Below, piece after piece: positions 1-5,010 of a stretch of 5,010 nucleotides of DNA. Below the pieces are notes generated by a model. That model worked only from the letters and a program-made list of their open reading frames with translations, searched no databases and was not told where the DNA came from. The position numbers and the translations under genes are program-made. The number at the start of each line of letters is the position of its first letter. Position 1 is the first letter of the stretch. Source of the stretch: Bacteroidia bacterium (lineage in GTDB: Bacteria; Bacteroidota; Bacteroidia; Flavobacteriales; Flavobacteriaceae); NCBI GenBank assembly GCA_030429325.1, contig JAUICT010000206.1, positions 1-5,010 of the forward strand, in the 5' to 3' direction.

Positions 1-236
1 ATAAAGGCTGCCATAAAAATGGCTATGCCAATACCGATAAAAAGAAGGGCGACATTGATAAGGATGATTTTCCAAAAAGGAACTTTACCTTCACGTTTCC
101 CCTGAAAAAAGATGCTGGCATCGGCCCCTTTCTCTATCAAGGCCATGCGTTCTTTGTTCCGGGTTGAAAAATACAGATAGGCAATCGCAAAGACTGCTCC
201 AAAAATTACGGGTAAGATGATTACTTCAGATCCCAT
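1..236 (-). CDS. Small two-helix membrane protein, DUF6249-like, 3' end outside window
   Basis: The gene starts at the ATG complementary to 234-236 and stays open to the left edge, giving 78 visible residues. A first hydrophobic helix covers about residues 5-23. A short basic cytoplasmic-type stretch follows, containing NKERMALIEKGADAS at about 27-41, and a second hydrophobic helix covers about 56-76. From memory, the segment with ERMALIEKGAD after an N-terminal helix is the hallmark of the small Bacteroidota membrane proteins annotated as DUF6249; I could not check this by search. The function is unknown. It is transcribed divergently from an ECF sigma factor gene 133 bases away, an arrangement I believe recurs in flavobacteria, so a role in the same envelope-related regulatory unit is possible but inferred. 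No Shine-Dalgarno sequence is seen, which is normal for this phylum. Confidence 0.75.
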   Translation of the reverse strand, partial: MGSEVIILPVIFGAVFAIAYLYFSTRNKERMALIEKGADASIFFQGKREGKVPFWKIILINVALLFIGIGIAIFMAAF

Positions 237-288
237 GATTGTTCGTTTTTAATGATTATACTTCTTTGGTTTTTAGCCTATGACGGGA

Positions 289-340
289 TTTTTATGGATC
301 AGGTTACAGAGTTCCATAAAAAAGTGAAATTTATGTAACC
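289..340. repeat. Two interleaved inverted repeats in the divergent spacer
   Basis: TTTTTATGGA at 289-298 is the exact reverse complement of TCCATAAAAA at 313-322, leaving a 14-base loop. Inside that loop, GGTTACA at 302-308 is the exact reverse complement of TGTAACC at 334-340. The two pairs interleave, so a transcript across this region could form an H-type pseudoknot, or either pair could act as a DNA operator between the divergent small membrane protein gene and the sigma factor gene. There is no U tract placed to make an intrinsic terminator. On the minus strand a weak -7-like element (TTGTTTTG, 347 to 340) with a TTG 20 bases upstream is present but not convincing. I saw no good promoter for the sigma gene. 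Confidence 0.5.
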
Positions 341-369
341 AAAACAATAGGTTTAACGTCCAATCTGCA

Positions 370-945
370 ATGTTGACCACCAAGGAAAGAAAATTGATAC
401 AGAGCATTCGCAAGGGGAATACCCGTGCATTTTCTGAATTGGTCAACAGATACAAGGATTTGGTCTATACCTTGACCCTTCGTATGTTGGGAAATAGGGA
501 AGAGGCCGAAGAGGTTTCGCAGGACACCTTTATTAAGGTATTTAATTCGTTGGAACATTTTAAGGGCGATTCAAAAATATCGACATGGATCTATAGGATT
601 GCCTATAATGCCTGTTTGGATCGGATACGGTTACGGAAGAGCAGAACATTTTTGGCTATTGGTGAAATGGAAGATTTTATCTTTACGGAAATGGATACGG
701 CCTTGGACAAAATGGTCAGGGAAGAGCGGGGCCTACTTGTGGAGCAATGCTTGGCAAAGTTGCCCAGTGAGGATGCAGGACTATTGACCTTGTTCTATTT
801 TGAAGAGAAAAGTCTTTTGGAGATTGAGAACATATTGAATGTTCCGGTAAGTTCGTTAAAGGTGCGATTGTTCCGGGCAAGGAAAAAATTGGCAGCGGTA
901 TTGGAAGGCCACTTAAAACCAGAAATACTTCAAAACAATGGATGA
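370..945 (+). CDS. ECF-type RNA polymerase sigma factor (sigma-70 family)
   Basis: The 191-residue product has the two-domain layout and length of an extracytoplasmic-function sigma factor. Region 2 spans about residues 23-90. It holds the core-binding helix with EEAEEVSQDTFIKVF (44-58) and the -10 recognition helix with STWIYRIAYNACLDRIR (71-87). A linker of about 30 residues follows. Region 4 spans about 122-175, with a helix-turn-helix around EIENILNVPVSSLKVRLFRARKKL positions 151-174. Region 3 is absent, as expected. The product would direct RNA polymerase to a specific promoter set. The ATG at 370 gives a normal N-terminus starting just before region 2; no Shine-Dalgarno sequence precedes it. 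The next gene begins inside its last codons (8-base overlap), implying translational coupling with a membrane protein that may hold it inactive. The signal and regulon are not deducible. Confidence 0.95.
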   Translation: MLTTKERKLIQSIRKGNTRAFSELVNRYKDLVYTLTLRMLGNREEAEEVSQDTFIKVFNSLEHFKGDSKISTWIYRIAYNACLDRIRLRKSRTFLAIGEMEDFIFTEMDTALDKMVREERGLLVEQCLAKLPSEDAGLLTLFYFEEKSLLEIENILNVPVSSLKVRLFRARKKLAAVLEGHLKPEILQNNG

Positions 946-1354
946 GCAAAAAAATAAAGAACTTGAAGCGTTCATAGACAAGGTCATGGCTGAAACTTCT
1001 TTGGAGTCACCTTCGCCGGATTTTACCGAAAAGCTTATGGCAAAGATCGAGAGACAATCCCAAAAGCAAGTGTTCGTAGCCCAACCCCTTTTGCCGAAAA
1101 AGCTTCTCACATTTCTGTTTCTGGGCTTTGTGGCAGGATTTATTTATTTGCTGATGACCTATGGTCTTGACCCCGGTCAAGGATGGTTTAAAAATATACA
1201 GTTGGATTATGATTTCTCCAAAACATGGAGTTGGATGGAAGGATATACTGCTTCCAAGGCAACCCTATATGCCGTCTTGCTCTTTGGGGTGTTATTTTTT
1301 GTGCAAATACCCTGGTTGAAACGCTATTTGGACCAACACGGAACCTTAGGGTGA
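938..1354 (+). CDS. Two-helix membrane protein, putative anti-sigma partner
   Basis: The 138-residue product starts at an ATG lying 8 bases inside the end of the sigma factor gene, so the two are almost certainly co-transcribed and translationally coupled. Residues 1-52 are polar and probably helical, containing a conserved-looking SPDFTEKLMAKIE segment (26-38). A hydrophobic helix spans about 55-74, a soluble loop rich in W, Y and F spans about 75-105, and a second helix spans about 107-124, followed by a short basic tail (LKRYLDQHG). No zinc-binding anti-sigma motif (HxxxCxxC) is present. The layout of a cytosolic N-terminal segment followed by membrane helices, coupled to an ECF sigma gene, fits a membrane-bound anti-sigma factor, but this rests on context. 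It could equally be a sigma-regulated protein of unknown role. Its 3' end overlaps the convergent DoxX-like gene by 9 bases. Confidence 0.85.
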   Translation: MDEQKNKELEAFIDKVMAETSLESPSPDFTEKLMAKIERQSQKQVFVAQPLLPKKLLTFLFLGFVAGFIYLLMTYGLDPGQGWFKNIQLDYDFSKTWSWMEGYTASKATLYAVLLFGVLFFVQIPWLKRYLDQHGTLG

Positions 1355-1705
1355 TATATAGCCATAGGCCCAATACATCAATACAAATTGTAGTGGAATC
1401 CTAAGAACTAAAATCCATTTGGGGATTCCGGCAGCGGCTTTTTTACTGGAAAGCATGTAAAAGTGCACGGTTAGAAATACAATCAACATGGCAATGATTC
1501 CATAGACACTCAGGTTTCGGGACGCCTGAAAACATAGTCCCAAGCCCAGGACCACCTCGGCCACACCACTCAAGGACACCAAAAATTTGGGATAGGGGAG
1601 GTAACGGGGCATAATGCGCAAATACATCTTGGGAAATATAAAATGGGCCACTCCTGCAACTATGTACAGTACGGCCATTGCATAAAGATGCCAAGGGGTT
1701 TCCAT
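1346..1705 (-). CDS. DoxX-like integral membrane protein
   Basis: The 119-residue product has four hydrophobic helices at about 6-25, 42-60, 65-82 and 97-116, the usual DoxX-like fold and size. Typical family features are the first-helix segment with AGVAHFIFPKMYLRIMP (17-33) and the second-helix segment SGVAEVVLGLGL (46-57), in which a glutamate or glutamine is usual. DoxX-like proteins are widespread small inner-membrane proteins; some relatives are subunits of thiosulfate:quinone oxidoreductase or linked to redox stress, but most, including this one, have no assigned substrate. The ATG at 1705 is chosen because it precedes the first helix directly. TTAGGAC just upstream gives at most a weak ribosome site. 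It is downstream of htpG on the same strand, but the 133-base gap with a REP-like hairpin suggests separate transcription. The gene ends inside the convergent membrane protein gene. Confidence 0.88.
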   Translation of the reverse strand: METPWHLYAMAVLYIVAGVAHFIFPKMYLRIMPRYLPYPKFLVSLSGVAEVVLGLGLCFQASRNLSVYGIIAMLIVFLTVHFYMLSSKKAAAGIPKWILVLRIPLQFVLMYWAYGYISP

Positions 1706-1742
1706 GTCCTAAAAATAGGAAAATGGATACCAAAAGGGAAAT

Positions 1743-1818
1743 TGTCAGTTCGAGCGCAGTCGAGAACTCTTATTTAGGATATAGAGAAAATTGCATCTCA
1801 ACTGCGCTCGATATGACA
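1743..1818. repeat. REP-like imperfect palindromic intergenic repeat
   Basis: The arms 1743-1765 and 1796-1818 are inverted copies, matching at 20 of 23 positions, with a perfect core of TCGAGCGCAGT (1750-1760) against ACTGCGCTCGA (1801-1811) and outer ends TGTCA and TGACA. The middle is a 30-base AT-rich loop. The composition (GC-rich arms in an AT-rich spacer) and the TCGAGCGCAGTCGAGA sequence match a dispersed repeat I recall from marine Flavobacteriaceae, which resembles REP elements moved by IS200-like (RAYT) transposases. No transposase is encoded here. It lies 20 bases beyond the htpG stop codon and could fold in the htpG 3' untranslated RNA, protecting it or stalling transcription. 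It lacks a clear U tract, so I do not call it an intrinsic terminator. Confidence 0.75.
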
Positions 1819-1838
1819 GTATGGTTGTAGATAGATGT

Positions 1839-3728
1839 TTATTTGATCATATCGTAGCTACGGCTAATGAACTTAGTGAGTTCTTCGCCTTTCAGCAACC
1901 CTTTGCTCAACCGGGCCAAATCCAGGGATTGATTGATCAAACGTTCCCTCTTTTTGTCGGTTTTGGTGTTTAATATCTCGCTGACCAACTCATGGTTGGT
2001 GTTCACGATAAGGTTGTACATATCGGGCATGTTCCCCATACCAAACATTCCACCACCTCCGGTTCGTTGCATTTCCTTCATGCGGCGCATGAATTCAGGT
2101 TCAGTGATGATGAAGGGGGAAGCACTGCTGTCCATGGCCTCCAATTGAATGGTGTATCCTTTATCGGTACTGATGACTTTCTCCAAATTTTCCTTTAGAC
2201 GGTCTTTTTCTTCATCGGATAATTTAGAAATGGCCGTATCCTCTTTTTTGACCAAGTTGTCTATATGGTCGGCATCCACGCGGACAAAGGATAGGTTTTC
2301 CTTGGAGCTCTCCAGTTTCTGCATCAAATGGGAAACAATGGGGGAGTCCATCAACAAAATCTCATAGCCTTTTGCCTTGGCGGCTTCAATATAGCTGTGT
2401 TGCGCTTCCGTATCCGAAGCATAGAGCACTACCAATTTACCATCCTTATCGGTCTGGTTGTCCTTGATCTTAGCCTCTAACTCTTCAAAAGTGTAGAATT
2501 TATCATCTACTGTTGGGTACAGGGCAAACTTATCGGCTTTTTCAAAGAATTTCTCTTCGGAAAGCATCCCATATTCAATCACGATTTTGATATCGTTCCA
2601 CTTTTGTTCAAAATCCTCTCGGTTGTTCTTGAAGAGGGAACTCAACTTATCGGCCACCTTTCTGGTGATGTAAGAAGAGATTTTCTTCACAGCGCCATCG
2701 GCCTGCAGATAAGATCGTGATACGTTCAAGGGAATGTCAGGGGAATCAATGACCCCACGCAACATGGTTAGGAATTCAGGAACAATACCTTCCACGTTAT
2801 CCGTAACAAACACTTGGTTCTGGTACAATTGTATCCTGTCTTTCTGGATGTTGAGGTCATTCGTCAACTTTGGAAAATATAGGATTCCAGTCAGGTTAAA
2901 GGGATAGTCCACATTCAGATGGATGTGGAACAAAGGCTCTTCAAACTGCATGGGATACAGTTCCCTGTAAAAATTCTTGTAATCCTCGTCCTGTAGATCA
3001 GTGGGCTGCTTCGTCCATGCCGGAGCAGGGTTGTTGATGATATCGTCCACCTCTTTTGTTGGAGCGGGTTCTTCCTCTTTGGCATCTTCCGGTTTGGGAA
3101 GCGTTTCGGTGCGGGTTCCAAATTTAATCGGAATGGGCATGAACTTGTTGTACTTGGTCAACAGTTCACGGATTTTAGAATCTTCCAAAAATTCGGTGGA
3201 GTCCTCAGCAATATGAAGGATGATTTCCGTACCCCTATCTTTTTTCTTGGCTTCTTCCAAGGTGAATTCCGGGGAGCCATCACAGACCCAATGTACCGCG
3301 GGCTCGTCCTTAAAACTCTTGGTGATGATCTCTACCTTTTCCGCCACCATAAAGGCCGAATAGAAACCAAGTCCAAAATGACCTATGATCCCAGCATCCT
3401 TGCCAGCATCTTTATATTTGTCCAAAAACTCCTCTGCTCCCGAAAAAGCCACTTCATTGATGTACTTTTTCACTTCATCCTCGCTCATCCCGACCCCTTG
3501 GTCCAAAATGTGGATGCGTTTGTTGTCCTTGTCCACTTTGACCTCAATGATGGGATTTCCATATTCCACTTTGGCCTCGCCAATGGAGGTCAAGTGCTTT
3601 AGCTTTAGGGTTGCATCCGTTGCATTTGAAATAAGCTCCCTTAAGAAGATTTCATGATCACTGTACAGAAACTTCTTGATCAAGGGAAAGATGTTCTCTA
3701 CTGAAACATTGATTTTACCTGTTGCCAT
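1839..3728 (-). CDS. htpG: Molecular chaperone HtpG (bacterial Hsp90)
   Basis: The 629-residue product is full length (E. coli HtpG is 624). The N-terminal GHKL ATPase domain (about 1-215) has ELISNATDA at 31-39, where E31 is the expected catalytic base and N35 the expected magnesium ligand. It also has DQGVGM at 76-81, the lid and glycine-rich loop GHFGLGFYSAFM at 116-127, and DRGTEI at 164-169. A charged linker with KPEDAKEEEPAPTKE (212-226) leads to the middle domain, where NVSRSYLQ (335-342) carries the conserved arginine (R338) that contacts ATP. The C-terminal dimerisation domain includes YNLIVNTNHELV (571-582). There is no MEEVD tail, as expected for bacteria. The protein acts as a cytosolic ATP-dependent homodimer that remodels client proteins, typically with DnaK. 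The ATG at 3728 gives the standard N-terminus. It appears monocistronic, with a plausible promoter at 3759-3791 and no CIRCE operator. Confidence 0.99.
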   Translation of the reverse strand: MATGKINVSVENIFPLIKKFLYSDHEIFLRELISNATDATLKLKHLTSIGEAKVEYGNPIIEVKVDKDNKRIHILDQGVGMSEDEVKKYINEVAFSGAEEFLDKYKDAGKDAGIIGHFGLGFYSAFMVAEKVEIITKSFKDEPAVHWVCDGSPEFTLEEAKKKDRGTEIILHIAEDSTEFLEDSKIRELLTKYNKFMPIPIKFGTRTETLPKPEDAKEEEPAPTKEVDDIINNPAPAWTKQPTDLQDEDYKNFYRELYPMQFEEPLFHIHLNVDYPFNLTGILYFPKLTNDLNIQKDRIQLYQNQVFVTDNVEGIVPEFLTMLRGVIDSPDIPLNVSRSYLQADGAVKKISSYITRKVADKLSSLFKNNREDFEQKWNDIKIVIEYGMLSEEKFFEKADKFALYPTVDDKFYTFEELEAKIKDNQTDKDGKLVVLYASDTEAQHSYIEAAKAKGYEILLMDSPIVSHLMQKLESSKENLSFVRVDADHIDNLVKKEDTAISKLSDEEKDRLKENLEKVISTDKGYTIQLEAMDSSASPFIITEPEFMRRMKEMQRTGGGGMFGMGNMPDMYNLIVNTNHELVSEILNTKTDKKRERLINQSLDLARLSKGLLKGEELTKFISRSYDMIK

Positions 3729-3758
3729 TGTTTTTACATTTTCTTTACGCCATCAAGA

Positions 3759-3791
3759 CAAAAAAAATACCATACTGATAAAGGTGACAAA
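3759..3791 (-). promoter_or_regulatory. Candidate htpG promoter (Bacteroidota -33/-7 type)
   Basis: On the minus strand TTTG (3791 to 3788) is followed after 18 bases by TATTTTTT (from 3769), part of a run TA-T8-G. This fits the Bacteroidota consensus TTG, then about 17-23 bases, then TAnnTTTG, except for the final G. It would start transcription near 3755 and give an htpG leader of about 27 bases. The poly-T run makes the -7 match loose. I see neither a CIRCE element (TTAGCACTC-N9-GAGTGCTAA) nor a good sigma-54 site. Confidence 0.4.
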
Positions 3792-3810
3792 CTGACATTG
3801 ACTCTTGACA
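3785..3810. promoter_or_regulatory. Four TGACA-type direct repeats overlapping the htpG promoter
   Basis: On the plus strand TGACA occurs at 3785-3789, 3793-3797 and 3806-3810, with TGACT at 3799-3803. The start-to-start spacings are 8, 6 and 7 bases. The first copy abuts the TTTG of the candidate htpG promoter and the rest lie upstream of it, a place where an activator or repressor could bind. The protein that would bind is not known to me. Heat- or envelope-stress control of htpG is an inference from the gene product only. Confidence 0.35.
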
Positions 3811-3837
3811 TAGGGGCGGGGTGAAAATTTAACATAA

Positions 3838-3873
3838 TTTTGTTTATCTTTTTTGTTTAAAAGTTAAACAAAA
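3838..3873. promoter_or_regulatory. Palindromic operator candidate with an extra half-site
   Basis: TTTTGTTTAA (3851-3860) and TTAAACAAAA (3864-3873) are exact reverse complements separated by AAG, a 23-base palindrome. A further TTTTGTTTA at 3838-3846 repeats the left arm 13 bases upstream. The palindrome starts at the TTTG of a -33-like element and fills most of the spacer before a -7-like TATCTTTA at 3878-3885. Binding sites of MerR-family regulators often sit between promoter elements in this way, but the regulator here is unidentified. The site could also affect htpG on the other strand. Confidence 0.5.
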
Positions 3874-3885
3874 TATGTATCTTTA
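3852..3885 (+). promoter_or_regulatory. Candidate Bacteroidota promoter for a small transcript or leader
   Basis: TTTG (3852-3855), then 22 bases, then TATCTTTA (3878-3885) matches TTG / TAnnTTTG with seven of eight positions in the -7 element and a spacer at the long end of the accepted range. The expected transcription start is near 3890, which is exactly where the first RNA hairpin would begin. Confidence 0.45.
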
Positions 3886-3889
3886 TATT

Positions 3890-3993
3890 GTTATTGGAAA
3901 GATTGCTATGAAATAGAATTATCCATAACGTACTTTTATTTATTGGTTAGGTTGTTGGAAATGCATCTTCGCTCGGAGGTGCATTTCCGTTTT
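3890..3993 (+). ncRNA. Putative structured small RNA or attenuated leader, about 104 bases
   Basis: A promoter-like element ends at 3885 and an intrinsic-terminator-like hairpin ends at 3988, followed by GTTTT. Between them the RNA could begin with a stem of GUUAU-U-GGA (3890-3898, one bulged U) against UCCAUAAC (3922-3929). That stem would enclose a small hairpin CUAU-GAA-AUAG (3906-3916). A U-rich stretch at 3930-3955 is apparently single-stranded. No convincing coding frame exists: the only ATG near the start opens ATG-AAA-TAG. I do not recognise it as 6S RNA, tmRNA or a known riboswitch. It is either an independent sRNA or the 5' leader of the ketoacyl synthase gene, ended early unless the terminator is bypassed. 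The call rests only on hand-found signals and structure. Confidence 0.4.
3957..3993 (+). terminator. Intrinsic terminator-like hairpin
   Basis: GGAAATGCATCTTC (3957-3970) pairs with GGAGGTGCATTTCC (3975-3988) around the tetraloop GCTC, giving 14 pairs, two of them G-U. It is followed by GTTTTATG, a short U tract on the plus strand only; on the minus strand the stem is followed by AACAACC, so termination is directional. It lies 128 bases before the synthase start codon and would end transcripts coming from the 3852-3885 promoter. Confidence 0.65.
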
Positions 3994-4120
3994 ATGTGAA
4001 GTTCCAAGAACCGACTAAACTTTTATTTTGTCAATATTTATGCAGTTCTATGGATATATTTTTTACTTTTCGGTTAAATAGCCCCGTTTTTTTGATAATT
4101 TATTTATAAACGTTAGGACA
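3994..4120 (+). other. AT-rich leader of the ketoacyl synthase gene, nothing recognisable
   Basis: No gene, clear promoter or strong secondary structure is seen here. TTATTTTG (4023-4030) and TTTTTTTG (4087-4094) resemble the -7 element TAnnTTTG, but neither has a well-spaced TTG upstream. TTAGGACA directly before the ATG at 4121 is at most a weak ribosome site. AACCGA (4009-4014) and TCGGTT (4070-4075) are inverted 6-base copies, which may be chance. Confidence 0.5.
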
Positions 4121-5010
4121 ATGTATAATTCAAGAATATCAGGACTGGGATTCTATGTGCCTGAAAATGTGGTCAGCAATGATGATTTGTCCAAAGTGAT
4201 GGACACCAATGATGAATGGATTCAAGAACGTACCGGTATAAAAGAGCGCAGACATGTGGTCAAGGGTACCGATACCACGACATCCATGGGGGTAAAAGCG
4301 GCCCAAAAGGCCATTGAAAGGGCAGGAATAGATAAGAACGACATTGATTTTATCATTTTCGCCACCTTGAGCCCTGATTATTATTTTCCTGGCCCGGGAG
4401 TTTTGGTTCAACGCGATTTGGATATCAAAACCGTAGGCGCTTTGGATATTAGAAACCAATGCTCCGGATTTGTGTATGGCATTTCTGTGGCAGACCAATA
4501 TATTAAAAGCGGCATGTATAAGAATGTGCTGGTCATTGGTTCCGAATTGCATTCGCATGGGTTGGACATGACCACAAGGGGGAGGGGAGTCTCCGTAATA
4601 TTTGGGGATGGTGCCGGAGCAGCGGTGCTCACCCGGGAAGAAGACAGAACCAAAGGAATTTTATCATCGCACCTACATTCAGAAGGACAACATGCCGAGG
4701 AGCTTTCACTCATTGCACCCGGAATGGGAAAACGTTGGGTAACCGATATTCTGGAAGATGTAGACTCAGGGGAAGAGGATACCTCTTATTTTCCTTACAT
4801 GAACGGACAATTTGTCTTCAAGAATGCTGTGGTTCGTTTTAGTGAAGTGATCATGGAAGGGTTGGGAGCGAACCATTTGAGTCCGCAGGATATTGATATG
4901 TTGATTCCCCACCAGGCCAATCTGCGTATTTCACAGTTTATTCAAAAGAAATTTGGACTTTCGGATGATCAGGTTTTCAACAATATTATGAGCTATGGCA
5001 ACACTACGGC
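4121..5010 (+). CDS. 3-oxoacyl-ACP synthase III family protein, 3' end outside window
   Basis: The ATG at 4121 opens a frame of 296 complete codons that runs off the right edge; family members are usually about 310-360 residues, so only the C-terminus is missing. Thiolase-fold synthase III features are in order: DTNDEWIQERTGIKER (28-43), the active-site cysteine in RNQCSGF (C114), FGDGAGAAVL (161-170), the catalytic histidine in IPHQANLRI (H264) and asparagine in SYGNTT (N294). This completes the Cys-His-Asn triad for decarboxylative condensation of an acyl-CoA primer with malonyl-ACP in the cytosol. No plsX or rpmF precedes it, so it is probably not the housekeeping fabH of the fatty acid operon but a second paralogue of the kind common in flavobacteria. 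It may prime branched or specialised acyl chains; the substrate cannot be read from the sequence, so I give no symbol. It sits behind a possible attenuator. Confidence 0.95.
   Translation, partial: MYNSRISGLGFYVPENVVSNDDLSKVMDTNDEWIQERTGIKERRHVVKGTDTTTSMGVKAAQKAIERAGIDKNDIDFIIFATLSPDYYFPGPGVLVQRDLDIKTVGALDIRNQCSGFVYGISVADQYIKSGMYKNVLVIGSELHSHGLDMTTRGRGVSVIFGDGAGAAVLTREEDRTKGILSSHLHSEGQHAEELSLIAPGMGKRWVTDILEDVDSGEEDTSYFPYMNGQFVFKNAVVRFSEVIMEGLGANHLSPQDIDMLIPHQANLRISQFIQKKFGLSDDQVFNNIMSYGNTT

Noticed and set aside
1707..1720. Short palindrome TCCTA-AAAA-TAGGA just upstream of the DoxX-like start
   Set aside because: Five-base arms in an A/T-rich stretch are too weak to support as an operator, and the TATTTTTA it contains has no properly spaced TTG.
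1443..1733. Minus-strand open frame of 96 codons overlapping the DoxX-like gene
   Set aside because: It is out of frame with the membrane protein, which has coherent helices and family motifs, and its own translation is cysteine-rich with no recognisable pattern.
3213..3602. Plus-strand open frame of 129 codons antisense to htpG
   Set aside because: It lies fully within the well-supported htpG coding region on the opposite strand and its translation resembles no domain I know; it is a shadow of htpG codon use.
3770..3795. Sigma-54 promoter for htpG (TTTGTCACC, then TTTATCA, on the minus strand)
   Set aside because: The essential GG at -24 and GC at -12 are not both present, so it does not meet the TGGCACG-N4-TTGC consensus.
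3961..3999. Twelve-codon open frame (MHLRSEVHFRFM) inside the terminator-like hairpin
   Set aside because: It overlaps the hairpin exactly, has no ribosome site, and has no run of regulatory codons of the kind found in attenuator leader peptides. Chance is the simplest explanation.
4009..4075. AACCGA and TCGGTT inverted pair in the synthase leader
   Set aside because: Only six bases long with a 55-base gap in AT-rich DNA, which is expected by chance.
4139..4558. Minus-strand open frame of 139 codons antisense to the synthase gene
   Set aside because: The plus strand carries a complete set of synthase III motifs over the same bases; the antisense frame shows no family features.

Overview
This window looks like chromosomal DNA of a flavobacterium (Bacteroidota, Flavobacteriaceae; probably a marine genus close to Allomuricauda, Maribacter or Zobellia). 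The reasons are the protein families present (a DUF6249-like membrane protein beside an ECF sigma factor, a Bacteroidota-type HtpG, a flavobacterial ketoacyl-ACP synthase III), the near absence of Shine-Dalgarno sequences, promoter-like elements of the Bacteroidota TTG/TAnnTTTG type, and a REP-like repeat whose TCGAGCGCAGT core I recall from such genomes. The genus is a guess. No phage, CRISPR, transposase, tRNA or rRNA gene is visible.

Layout. Positions 1-236 (minus) hold the start of a small two-helix membrane protein that runs off the left edge. A 133-base divergent spacer with two interleaved inverted repeats separates it from an ECF sigma factor (370-945, plus). The sigma gene overlaps by 8 bases a small gene for a two-helix membrane protein (938-1354), which is probably its membrane partner. 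That gene converges with, and overlaps by 9 bases, a DoxX-like membrane protein (1346-1705, minus). A REP-like hairpin (1743-1818) lies between the DoxX gene and htpG, the bacterial Hsp90 (1839-3728, minus). A 392-base divergent spacer (3729-4120) follows, then a ketoacyl-ACP synthase III gene (4121 to beyond the right edge, plus).

The most interesting part is the spacer at 3729-4120. The htpG side has a plausible Bacteroidota promoter overlapped by four TGACA-type repeats. The other side has a near-perfect palindrome inside a second promoter-like element. Downstream, the DNA could encode a transcript of about 104 bases that opens with a bulged hairpin at the predicted start site and ends in a 14-pair hairpin with a short U tract. 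This could be a small regulatory RNA or an attenuated leader of the synthase gene. I do not recognise it as a known RNA family.

The protein-coding genes are otherwise ordinary. The sigma factor and membrane protein pair, perhaps with the divergent small membrane protein, suggests an envelope-linked regulatory unit. HtpG is a housekeeping and stress chaperone, and the synthase III makes or primes acyl chains. No single pathway links all the genes.
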